DNA of 64,000 nucleotides from Cavia porcellus. Taxonomy: Eukaryota > Chordata > Mammalia > Rodentia > Caviidae. The DNA is taken from positions 31,278,785 through 31,342,784 of the forward strand of contig NW_026947502.1 in assembly GCF_034190915.1 (NCBI RefSeq). The letters are read 5' to 3'. A program made the translations under genes and the position numbers. The notes under the pieces are model-generated. The model saw nothing but the letters and a program-made list of their open reading frames with translations, was not told the origin of the DNA and made no database searches. This document shows, in pieces, positions 1-10,600 of the stretch (position 1 is its first letter; every line of letters begins with the position of its first letter).

Positions 1-1544
1 AAAGGGTCTTTCCGCCCACCCATTGTAGTTTGCAGTTCCCCAATGTCAGGGTTGGGTTGTGGAGATTTTACTCATAGGCCATGGCCCTAGGCCAGTACCT
101 TAGCTTTGTTGGAAACGAGGTTGAGGCCATTGCCTGGCTGACTGGGAGCTAGAGTAAGTTCAGTCCTTCCACCTTGGTCCTGAAGGGGGTATAAATATGT
201 CACCAGTGCCTCCCTGAAATGCCCTTCCTGTCAGTGGACTTTGCATTCATCAGGGCTGCAGCCATGTGACTTTATGCTGCTGGGTAGGACCCAGCACCTT
301 TGTTGAGGCTACATCCTTGTTTCTAGAAAGATGTTAAGAACCACCTTCTGAGTGTCACTGATATCATGATTGTAAAGACACCAGTGGCGTGTGCAAGGCA
401 CTTGGTACAGGGTGACCGTCACTTACCTCCTCCACCCTATCCTCACACCGCACCACACTTTCCTGTGTCCTTCCTCGTCTTTGTGAGTCTGAGTCTCTTT
501 CTCCTCACCCGAGTGCCAGCAAGCCCAAGCCTTGATCCAGGACTCCACTGGGTCACCACAGCACCTGAAACCTAGGATTTCCTTCCCCCGAAGTCCCTGG
601 TCTGTGCTGCTAGGTTGTCTTTTTCCTTTTGTCCACATATATAGTTCCCAGTTTGCTGTGAGGGCGGAATGCTGGGTGATGGCTTCTTGCTCAGTGACTT
701 GGTGGCAAATTTCAGACATTTCCCAGGAATGATGTGGATGGCAACCCAGCTCCTGAAGTTTTCCCTATCCCATAGCTAGCACCAAACAAGTCCATATGCC
801 AGGTGATCAAGGCAGAGGCAGCCTCTGTTGGACACAGGCCATTTCTGAACAGTCTGAGATCACTGAGTTTCATTCTTATCCAGCCCGGGGCAGGTAAAGT
901 GGCTCAGGAATGACTTCTCCAGGAATGTGCAAGGAGGCAAGGGGCCTTGGCAGGGACTCATTCTAGAGGGTACAATTTAGGTCTTGGTCCACCATCTGCT
1001 GGGAGTTTGTTAGACATGCAATCCCCGCCCCCCCCCCCCCCGACCTACTGAAGCAAACACTGGAGTCCAAAGTAGGGCCTGGCCCTGACAAGCCATTCAT
1101 ATAACTTGCGTGCTTACGAAAATTTGAAAGGCATCCATCTGAACCATGTGGAAGGCAGGACTGTCTTCTGCAGCCATGAGGAACTAGAGGGTTTGGGCAG
1201 GAGAAGGCCTAGGGGAAATGGGCAGCATGGAGAGTGGGAAGGCTGTGAAAGGTCTGGCACGTGACAACCATGATAGTAGGACTCTATGTGAGATGGGATG
1301 TGGCCTGACTACCAAAGGCCAGTGGTGGGACAACCCAAGGACATAGACAGATGCAGACACTGTGCACTGAGGATTTGGCAGGTGGGATAAATGATGATCC
1401 CTTTGCTGAGATAAAGAACCTAGTAGCAGGTCTTTGGGATCTAAAGTTGAAGGGCCAGGATTCTTTATGCAGAGAAGCAATGCAGTAGGTGTAGTCAGCA
1501 ATGCAGCTAGGCCCTAGAATACAAAACCTATGGCCCTTGGATGT

Positions 1545-1592
1545 TGCTTAATCTCTTTGAGCCAAGTATTCTCATCAGTGAAATGGAAAGAC
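1545..1592 (+). repeat. MIR relic
   Basis: The stretch resembles the conserved MIR core: a 'tgcttaatctctttgagcc' type segment followed by 'ctcatcagtgaaatgg'. This is the usual run of an ancient mammalian tRNA-derived SINE. Divergence is high and the ends are unclear. Confidence 0.5.
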
Positions 1593-2789
1593 TCCTTCCT
1601 AGGACATTGTGGTGTTCAGCCCTCAGGCAGACCATCATCAAAGCTAAGGTCTGTTGCTCACTTCTGCGCCTTCTGCAATAGATTAGCTCAACCTTGCCCA
1701 TGCATACTGATGAGGAAACTGAGGCAGCGTGGAGGTTATAAAACATCCAGGGTCTTGCTTTCATTCCCCTACTGTGTTCTCAGTGAGTATGGCCAAAAAC
1801 TATACACGGTCATGCTCAAAAACACAGTATATAAATCAAGATGGAATCCCAAGGAATGTTCACATGACCTGCAAGAATGAAAGAAAATAGAAGCAAAACA
1901 TAGTAAGATGGTAGGCTTATGTGTAAGTCCATCTGAAGGGCACAGCTGTCAAATAGCATAGTTGGACATGTGGCAGGTGTTTGCTCCTGGCCATCTGGAG
2001 GGGTTGGGCAAATGGCTTCAAGCTAAGAGGCTGTGAGTCTGAGGGGTCCCCAGACAGGGGCAAGAACATACCCAGAGGTGTGAAGCAGCAAAGGGGCACA
2101 GCCTTATGGGGAGGCATCAAGAAGTTTAGCCTGGTCAGTAGAGCATTTTGAAAGAATCTTTCAGTGCCTATATTACTAAACACCTGTAGTGGAATAGATT
2201 ATTATATTCTGAGTAACAAGGAAGGAAGCTTCAGGCCAGACTGTAGCCCTGCAGGGCTGTGGTAGCCACAGCAGAAATAAGACAGTGGTTAGCATGAAAT
2301 CTCTACCCCTCAAGCTAGGTGTCAGAGAGCCTGCTCAGCCTTGAAACCCCATGCAAGAGGCCGCCTTTCTCTGACCAATCTATAAAATGTGACAGTGATA
2401 GTTACCTCTTAGCTGAGGGGTATCAATGGCACCAAGTAGATTTGGGGTGTGGCTTGTGCCAGTCTGGCCTAAGCTCAGCCTGCTAAAATGGGCATCCTCA
2501 GGCCACAAACCCTGCCTGGTTCCTTGTTAAGCCTGGAGCTGCCATTCTTTCATTCAGCACAGCCTTTTCCCAGCCTGAGCTAGTCCAAGGCAGCAGTGAG
2601 CAGTGGTCAGGCACTCCAGGGCCTTAGTGGAAGAACAGGAATGCGTACTTTTGGCTACTAGCTGGCCATACTGCCCAGTTCCCACACAGCTGCCAAGTCC
2701 TTATGAATATGCTCATAAATGCTGGACTTTTCATATACATCTCATTTGTCACACAGAGAAAGTGGACATAGAATTTAAATTCAGATGCC

Positions 2790-2925
2790 AGCTATATCTT
2801 AGCTCTTCTCCTTATTAGGTATATGATCTGGGGTGAGTAATTTCCTTCTTTCTCCTCATCCATCAAGTTGGCACGACCGGCAGTGACTAGGTGGTGGTGA
2901 TGATCATATGGGATAATGAATGGAT
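2790..2925 (+). repeat. MIR-like relic
   Basis: The order of short motifs (tatgatctggggtgagtaa, then a ctcctcatccatcaag segment and a ggtgatgatcatatggga tail) follows the MIR consensus. A B1-like SINE begins directly after it at 2927. Confidence 0.45.
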
Positions 2926-2926
2926 G

Positions 2927-3066
2927 GGCCGGGTGTGGTGGTACATGCCTGTAATCCCAGCATTTGGAATCCTGGTGCAGGAGGATTGCTACAAGTTTGA
3001 GAGCAGCCTAGGCTACATACTTCAAGGCTGGCCTGAATTACATAGCAAGACCCTGTTTCAAGAAAT
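2927..3066 (+). repeat. B1-like SINE (7SL-derived)
   Basis: It starts with gccgggtgtggtggtaca and has the box A and box B regions of 7SL-derived SINEs. The duplicated internal block (agcctaggctacata ... ggctggcctgaattaca) marks rodent B1 elements, and it ends gaccctgtttcaaga. Confidence 0.85.
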
Positions 3067-3124
3067 AATCTGTATGGAAGGAAGAACAAGCACATTTAGT
3101 AATGGTCCTTGACACTATTTTTTT

Positions 3125-3392
3125 AAAAAGTTGGGCTGGAATGCTGGGTGTGGTGGCTCACGCCTGTAATCCCAACACTCTGGAGGCTAAGGCAGGAGGA
3201 CTGTTGGAAGTTTGAGACTAGCCTGGGCTATAAAGTGAGCTCAAGGCCGGCCTGAACTGTGTAGCGAGCCCCTGTCTCAAAAAGACAAAAAAAAAAAAAA
3301 AAAAAGTTGGGCTGGGGATATAGCTCAGTGGCATAAGCACCTGCCTGGCATGCACAAAGTTGTGAGTTCAATTCCTAGTACTAAAATAAAAA
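3125..3392 (+). repeat. ID-like SINE interrupted by a B1-like SINE
   Basis: A B1-like element (3141-3300, ending in a long A run) is flanked by a 15-bp direct repeat, aaaaagttgggctgg, at 3125-3139 and 3301-3315. The second copy continues into a tRNA-like ID element (ggatatagctcagtggcataag ... gttcaattcctagtac). The B1 therefore inserted into the 5' end of an existing ID element and duplicated its target site. Confidence 0.8.
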
Positions 3393-4849
3393 GCTTTTTA
3401 GAGGCAGGGATTTCATTGTTACCTAGGTTTTCTCCAAACTCTTGGGCTGAAATGATCCTCCTGCCTTAGCTCCCTAAGTAATTGGGACTACAGACATATG
3501 CCATAGGAGCTGCCTCTTGACAGGCATTTCTAATTCAGCTAAACCCCATTACCCCCAGCCCCATAAGTGCCTTGCTGATCCATGGCTGCTTCTGGCCTAC
3601 CAAGAAGGGGGACTTCTGGTTAATGCCAATTTCCTCTGAAAATTCCTGTTCCTAAGGGCTCAGCAAAAGGAGAACAGATTTAATTAACTCCTAGTGACTG
3701 GCTGCATCGTGTTTTATCTGGGCTGTGTCGCCATGGCAGCCTCATGGCGGGGTTGTCAAGGGGGTGGGCAGAACTATTGTTCCTGCGGGTGTCTGTTCCA
3801 GAACACAGGCCCGGTGAAAGGGACTGGCACGGGCACCAAGTCACACATGCTGAAGGCAGGCCCAGAGTCAGACAGCCATCTGGGGAGAAAGTGGGGTGGC
3901 CTAGCATCCTTCCAGCTTGGGGCTCAGACTGACTGTGAGCCCCAAAACTGAGTGTAAATTCACCTACCTTCAATGTGCTAAGGGCAAGAAGGTCCCGGGG
4001 GTTCTAGATGAGGCCCATAAAGTAGCTCAAGCCGCACCATTCCCCCATCCCACTCAGGGTAAGGTTTAGTGGCCAAACCTGGGTTCAAATTAGGTTCTGC
4101 TATCTGCACAAACCCCTTGCTCCTCCAATCCTGTCTGTGTATCCCAAAGGGTTGTATGTTAAAGCGCCTAGTATAAAGCATCCAAGGAGGTCCCCTTTGT
4201 GTTCCCTGAGGGTGGAATGACCTGCCATTCTTCACAACGGAGAGGTAGGACTCCTTGCTACAAACCTCTCTCAGGTTGCCCCTCTTGGCCTGGCTGTGGA
4301 GAGGTGGGAACTAGAGATGCCAGACTCAAGTGACTGAGTGCAGGACCACGTGGGCCCAAGAACGAGCTTGCAAATCTCATCTGCGTTTCCTCTCTGCAGA
4401 GATGGAAAGGAATGGTGGGGGGGGAGGCGGGGACAGACAGCAGCCTGGTGATGAAGTGGAGGAGCCACGAGGGGTTGCGTATGTGGAGGAGGTGGAGAAG
4501 CTGGAATCCTGCAGGCGGAGGCGACTGGGGGAAAGGAAAAACCTGGCCCACGCCCTCACAGCTGGTCAGGGGCAAAACAAAGGCAGGGCCAAGGCATGCA
4601 GGGACAGTTGGAGCTGCCCGTCTGGTCTGGCGCAAGGAAGACCCAGAGGCCCAAGGGCAGGATACTGAAGCGGAGTGTCAGGAGGGCAGCTTGTGGGGTT
4701 CGAGAATGTGGAACGCCCTTACCCGACTCACAGCAGTCGTGCCGAGACTCCAGCGCTTGGGTATCCACAGACCTCTGAAATCATTTCCGAGCTGAGGTGG
4801 CCTACACCCGGAGGTTGCGGGTGTCAAATCTCTCGCCAGGGCTCAGCGT

Positions 4850-5366
4850 TTGGAGTCTGGCCTTCGCACGCCCCCTGCTGGTTCGCTTTGGGTCCCAGCG
4901 GTACCTGGGCTCCGTGGCAGTGGCGGTTGGATCTAGAATCTGGGAAAACCCTACCAGGGAAACCTCCGGGCGTGACGTCATCCTCACCGGTGACGTCATC
5001 GGGTCCCTGGGGAGTGCGGGGGTTCCCACCGAGGCGGCTTCCCTGGAACTATCCGGGAAGCCGGCGCAGGCCTGTAGGCTTCAGGGGCCACGGCGCGCCT
5101 TCACTGCGCCCTGTGTCTGCCCCGCAGGTCCCTCGGGGTCCTGGGTGAAGCACTTCCGCGCGCAGGCCGGCGCCATGGGAAGGTCTGAGCGCCGAAGCTG
5201 TCCCTCGCCGGCGCGCACAATACTTGAGCCACGCCGCAGGCAGCGCCCGGCCGCAGGTCCCCGAATGACGCTGGCGGCACCTGGGAGCGTGACGCGGGCT
5301 CTGGGCCACGCAGAGGAGCCCAGTGTCCAGTGAAGCTGCTGAGGACCTACAGCACACGCCGCCGCC
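4850..5366 (+). promoter_or_regulatory. PRR7: PRR7 CpG-island promoter / 5' UTR region with twin CRE palindromes
   Basis: The sequence becomes rich in C, G and CpG from about 4850 and stays so through the PRR7 coding exons. Two full cAMP-response-element palindromes, TGACGTCA, lie at 4973-4980 and 4991-4998, 18 bp apart start to start. A possible splice acceptor (tctgccccgcag) ends at 5127, so the sequence just before the ATG may be the start of a spliced 5' UTR exon. The promoter role is inferred from position and composition; the CREs are seen directly. Confidence 0.6.
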
Positions 5367-6382
5367 ATGGTGATGTCCCAAGGCACCTACACGTTCCTCA
5401 CGTGCTTCGCCGGCTTCTGGCTCATCTGGGGTCTCATTGTCCTGCTCTGCTGCTTCTGCAGCTTCCTGCGCCGCCGTCTCAAACGGCGCCAGGAGGAGCG
5501 ACTGCGAGAGCAGAACCTGCGCGCCCTAGAGCTGGAGCCTCTGGAGCTCGAGGGCAGCATGGCCGGGAGTCCCCCGGGCTTGGCACCGCCGCCACCACCG
5601 CATCGCGGCCGCCTGGAGGCGCCGGCGCACGCGCATCCACATGTGCATGTGCACCCCCTCATGCACCACGGGCCCGCGCAGCCGCACACGCACCCACATC
5701 CGCACCCTCACCACCACGCGCTGCCGCACCCGCCGCCGCCGCACCTCTCGGTGCCTCCCCGGCCCTGGAGCTACCCGCGCCAAGGTAAGTGTTCAGCTTG
5801 GCTAGGTGGCCGACGCCAGCAGGGGTGGGTGGGGCCACTGCGGAAGCTCGAGGCTCCTGCTCACAGCCTCTTGGAGAAAAAGGGAAGAGGGAGTGGGCTG
5901 AGGGCTGGCCCCTAGTCAAGACCTATGCCAGTGGCTGGGGGTCGGTGGCCTCACCCCCTCGGACCGCTTCCCATTCTGCAGCGGAATCGGACATGTCCAA
6001 GCCACCATGTTACGAAGAGGCGGTGCTGATGGCAGAACCGCCGCCGCCCTACAGCGAGGTGCTCACAGACACGCGCGGTCTCTACCGCAAGATCGTTACG
6101 CCCTTTCTGAGCCGCCGCGATAGTGCGGAAAAACAGGAACAGCCGCCACCCAGCTACAAGCCGCTCTTCCTGGACCGGGGCTACACCTCTGCGCTGCATC
6201 TGCCCAGCGCCCCCCGGCCCGCGGCGCCCTGCCCCGCCGCCCTCTGTCTGCAGGCCGACCGGAGCCGCCGGGTTTTCCCCAGCTGGACCGACTCAGAGCT
6301 CAGCAGCCGCGAACCCCTGGAGCACGGAGCTTGGCGCCTGCCGGTCTCCATCCCCTTGTTCGGGAGGACTACAGCCGTATAG
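5367..6382 (+). CDS. PRR7: PRR7, proline-rich 7 (synaptic), two coding exons
   Basis: Coding exons are 5367-5784 and 5982-6382, joined by a GT-AG intron, giving 272 residues (human 274 as I recall it). The start is an ATG after gccgccgcc, a strong Kozak context. The protein begins with a short outer segment and one membrane helix (about residues 10-29) followed by a CCFC cysteine cluster, a likely palmitoylation site, and a basic stretch. Residues about 65-130 are rich in Pro and His. The second exon carries PPCYEE and PPPPYSEV motifs, which fit WW or SH2/SH3 partners, and the chain ends TTAV, a class I PDZ ligand. PRR7 is known as a transmembrane adaptor of the postsynaptic density that binds PSD-95 and of T cells, and has been linked to c-Jun regulation. 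Reading through the intron would add a false tail, so that longer frame was not used. Confidence 0.95.
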
Positions 6383-6514
6383 AGGGGCGCCCGGCATCCT
6401 GGGCCCCACTGGCGAACTCCAGGCCTGACTGCGGGGCTTTTTAAATGCTTCCCTTGAACTGTGGGGGAGAGGGGAGGGAGGGATTTCATACCCCGTTTGT
6501 TACATTTTGAGGAT

Positions 6515-6520
6515 AATAAA
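6515..6520 (+). terminator. PRR7: PRR7 polyadenylation signal AATAAA
   Basis: AATAAA lies about 135 bases after the PRR7 stop and is followed by a GT-rich stretch (ggtgtgtgatctgctttgg), the usual downstream element. A second AATAAA at 6660-6665 could serve as a distal site. Confidence 0.8.
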
Positions 6521-6884
6521 GGTGTGTGATCTGCTTTGGTACAAGCGGAGGGGACACCCGCTGCTTGAGTTTAAGGTTCTGGTGACCAGGCATGCTTCGG
6601 TCTTAGCGGGACGGAATCCAGATGAGTGCTATCGCCACCAGCCGGACTGGGAGTGTAGAAATAAACCTTAAGTCAGCGTTTGGAAACTAGAAGCTAGTTC
6701 CTCAGGGGGACTCAGTTCCCACCTACTTTGCCTTGAGATTACGATTAGGGTACCCTTTGGTGGCAGAGAGATGCTGCGGCCTTGGAGGTGGGAAGGGTTG
6801 GTAACAGGGTCAGGGCAGACAGGCAGCCCCTCCAGATCAGCCCCTGGAGGCCCAGAGCAGTAGGCCTGAAGGGAGCTGGATTTC

Positions 6885-6890
6885 TTTATT
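6885..6890 (-). terminator. DBN1: DBN1 polyadenylation signal (AATAAA on minus strand)
   Basis: TTTATT on the plus strand reads AATAAA for DBN1 and gives a 3' UTR of about 0.8 kb. A second AATAAA on the minus strand at 7189-7194 would give about 0.5 kb. I cannot tell which is used more. Confidence 0.6.
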
Positions 6891-7675
6891 AACAGACATA
6901 AGCACGACCCGTTACAGAAGTTTGTGCTTTCCAAAAAAACAGTTACTGAACGTGAAAAAGGAACCCAAGCAATGAGGAAGGAATTGGGAAGAGACCACCC
7001 AAACCCCTGGGCTCCATCCATAGCCCTGATCTGAATCACGCATAGGGCCTCCAGCCTGGGACCTGCCCGGCAGGAGAGGGCGGGAAGCCGAGGGGCCCCA
7101 GCTGGGCCTGCTGCTTTCTTCTGGCCAGGCAGGGAGGTGTCAAGAGAAGGGCAGGGAGGGGTCCCAGGGAACCAGAGCCCACGAGCCATTTATTGCCATG
7201 TTTTAAAATTCGTGCAAAATATCTGAAGCCCTGGACAGAGAATACAAAGTGGTATTTTTCCGAGAAACATAAAACTAGGAAAAGAGGTGGGGGCACATTT
7301 TCCCACCAGAACTTCCCCCACTCCAGGCCTGAAGCGGCGGGGTGAGGCCTCCACCCTGGCCAGCTGAGCGGGGAGGACTAAGCTACAATCTGGACCAGGT
7401 TGGGGGTGGGGTGGGATTTGCAACAGCGTTTCAACTACCAAGGAGAGGAAAACCAGTCAACTGTACAAGTCTCCTATCAACTTTTTTAAAAAAAGAAAAA
7501 GCTGTAAAAGTCAGGCCCCTGTGGGCAGGGAAGCGGAAAAGTCCCCAGCCAGAGCCGGAATCCAGAGTAGGTGCCAGGCAGAGCTGCTGCAAATGCAGGC
7601 GCTGTGGGTCATCTGACCAGAGGCCGGCGCAGGTGGACAGCCTTGGCGAGGGCGGCCAGAGGGCAGGAGCCACCA

Positions 7676-10600
7676 CTAATCGCCACCCTCAAAGCCTTCC
7701 TCCTCTTCTGGTACCGGGTCTGCATCCCAGCAGGTGATATCAATTTCTATGATATTGAGAGTGAAGATGAGTTAAGGAGATGGCCCAGCTTCTGGGAACT
7801 GCGTCAGCTGTGTGTTGAGGAAGCTGCTGACCCTGCACCCTCAACCCAATTCCTTCCCATCCTCCATCCCAGTACTACCTGGAGGCTTGTTGTAGAACAC
7901 AGGTGGTGCTTTTGCACACAGCTCTTCCGATTGGGCAAATTCCTCCTCCTGTGATTGACTGAAGTACCCTTCGCTGGCCTGCAGGGGAAAGCCACCGGTC
8001 ACTAGGCCCCACCTACCAGGGCTGGGGCTGACCTATCAGGTTGGAGCCCGTTTCCCCAGCAACCAATGATTCCATTAGTGGTTGCCAAGGAAACAAAGAA
8101 GCCTACCTTGGGAACAAAAGCAGAGCTATACCAGAGTGAGTGGAGTGGAGCTTCCCCCCAATAAGGTCAGGATATAAAGGGGTTGCTACTGCAAACACAG
8201 TCTGCCCCCTGCTGGAGCCCAAACTGTGACCCCTCACATCAGCCTGCCCTTGCCCCACCTGGGTCCCCTCCTTCTGGGTGGTCTCGCCATTGGTCAGTAG
8301 GTGGGGTTCCTGCTCCAGCTCCTGCTCTGGCTCCTGATCCACCTCCTCTAGAGCAGAGGGCACAGTTGGAGCCTGAGGGGCAACCAAGGGCGCTCCTACT
8401 TCCTCCTCTGGGTCACAAAAGGTGGCTGGGGGCTCAGGCAGCTCATCAAAATTGAGCAGGTTGGCACAGCCTTCACCCACTGGCAATGGTGGCTCTTGAA
8501 CCACCTCCTCAAGCAGGGGCACCTCTGCCAGGGTGGCCTCAGCACCCAAGGGTGGTGTGGGGGCCCTGGGTTCTGCCTGAGGTGCTGAGACCCCCTCCCC
8601 ATTGCCAGGCCATAGGTCAACGAGGCTGGCAGTGGCAGGGGTGATATTGTTGGCAACAGCGGTGTCAGTGGCGGTTTCAATGGTGTCAGCTGTATGGGTA
8701 TCAACTTCTGAGAGGTTGGCTACAGTGTCATCTGCTGTGGCAGGCTCTACAGGGGCAGCCAGGGCAGCCTTCACTGGAGACTCCATGAACATCAAGTCCT
8801 CCGCTGTGCTGCCCTGCCCCTGGGGAAGCTGCTCCTGTGCCTGAGGAGCCTCCACTGTAGGACCAGCCCAGGCTTGAAGGCCTGCTGCTCTGGCTTCCTT
8901 GCAGGTTTCTTCAGTGTCCAAGCTGGGGCCAGGCTCCTTGGTCTCTGTCACAGCACAGGTGGAACAGACAGAAGCAATCAACCCCCTTGGAAAAGGAAGG
9001 AGACCCTCTCTATAATACCCTGCCCTTCCCTAAGGAGAAAGGGAGTCAGGGACAGCTGGGAAAATACACCTCCATCAAGACTTTTACATGGGCCATCATT
9101 CAGCACCAACTATGCCCCAATATCACTCTACCTTGTATCTTTAAACCATTCAACAGACTCCGGAGGAAGTTCTGACCTCCACTTTAGACATGAGATTCTA
9201 AGGTTTATACAGAGCAGCTCCGACTGCAATGCCAGGGCTCCTCCTCCCTGCCACAGTTACTGCAGCCTTGGTGACAGGTGATCTAGATCCCTGGGGAGTT
9301 AAGACAAGTTGGGGCTCCTAATGTAAGCCCAGTGCATGTGGGGCTCCTCTCTCACCTGGGGCTGGTGGGGGTGGTGGTGGCAGTGGTGGAGGCTGCGAGG
9401 ATGTGACCTCATCTAAGGCCCGCTCGATCTGCTCAGTGATAGGGGTCGAGGCTGTGCTGGAGTCAGATGGGCTCCGGGCAGGAATGGGGGTAGGTGCCAT
9501 CCTCCGGTGGCTGTCCAGGTGGCTGCCTGTGAAATAAACCCCCAGGTTGGTCAGTGAGAGTGGGGGAGCCAAGAGGGACTAGGATTGTCCACCTTGGGGC
9601 CTGGCACGCATCTCATCTTTGGAGTCTGCGTGGGGGGCTGTGAGCTCCCCAAGCCCCACAGGGGCCAGACCACAGCTCCAGACCCTGCAGGGCCCGGGGC
9701 AAGAGGCAGGCAGTACCTGCTCGGGGGACAAACACCAGAGGTCAGCAGTCAGGCTGCGGAGTGAGGGCGAGGGGGCTGCTGGGAAGCGGGACCCTCCTTA
9801 CCCCCCCACAGAGGCCTGGGGCTGCTACCTACATGGGAGGGAGGAAGAGAGGTTTGGGGTGCGGTGACAGGTGATATAGGGAAAGGGAGTCCGTGGAGGG
9901 GAAGAGGAGGAGGAAGAGGAGGAGGAAGGCCCACTGTCCGATGCCTTTATGAAAGGGCAGTACGGACGACCTGCCAAGAGAGACAGACAGAGAAAGAGAC
10001 AGAGGACAAGAGAGGGTCAGTCTCCCCCAACCCCCACCCTGAGGCCTCACCCACCCCCAGGGCCACTCTGGATGTCCAAGCTGCTTTCAGCCAGGTGCAA
10101 ATTCAGCCAAGCTGGGCCACAGCCTCAAGCCATCAGATGCCTCCCACCAGCACCAGACACAGTACACAGCCATGAGCCGGCCACACACAGCTAGCCCTCT
10201 GAGCAGCAGCATGACGGAGGACAACCTGCTGTGCCCCTAGGTCCCCAATCAGGGCCAAGCACACAGCAGGTGCAAACACTCAGACCAGCAGACAAGGATG
10301 GAAGGGAGCTTTGGGAGTGGTAAAGCTGCACAAGAAGCCAAACAGAGAAACCTGGGTTCAGGGTCCAGGAGGCTCAAACACGGGGCCATGGCAAGAGCTG
10401 ACCCAACATGCACCATGGCACTGGAGGGCAGGTCTCATCCAACCAGCAGGCTGCTGGTGGCGGCCAGGGTATGCCTGCACACATGCCAGAGCTGCCCAAC
10501 TGGCCATTGGCACTACCCAATCCTCAGCCAAGGCCCAACATCCACACCACACCACCCAGCCCTTCCGGGGTCCTGCCACGTCGATGCCACAGGTAGAAGC

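Larger units (their letters stand above)
1..4850. other. PRR7 upstream region, no coding gene recognised
   Basis: I see no exon with convincing protein similarity here. By comparison with the human locus this lies between GRK6 and the PRR7 coding exons and may include non-coding PRR7 sequence or a 5' intron, but I cannot point to a certain exon. A splice-acceptor-like pyrimidine tract ending in AG lies at about 4382-4400, just before a GC-richer stretch (4400-4800), and could mark a non-coding exon. Open frames here are short and unconserved in appearance. MIR-like relics occur near 1545-1592 and 2790-2860, and B1/ID SINEs at 2927-3390. Confidence 0.5.

Noticed and set aside
189..196. TATA-like string (ggtataaata) at the window start
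   Set aside because: A lone AT-rich 8-mer with no GC-rich promoter context and no following exon; chance occurrence is likely.
4675..5333. 157- and 178-codon plus-strand frames upstream of PRR7
   Set aside because: They lie in the promoter and 5' UTR region, overlap in different frames, and show no recognisable domain. A short upstream frame in the PRR7 leader is possible but not supported.
5367..5915. 182-codon frame continuing past the first PRR7 exon
   Set aside because: It reads into the intron after a good GTAAGT donor; the spliced form restores the known PRR7 sequence and C-terminal TTAV.
9616..9720. Possible extra DBN1 exon between the drebrin A exon and the next exon
   Set aside because: An AG acceptor and short open stretch exist on the minus strand, but the downstream donor is poor and the sequence matches no known drebrin segment.
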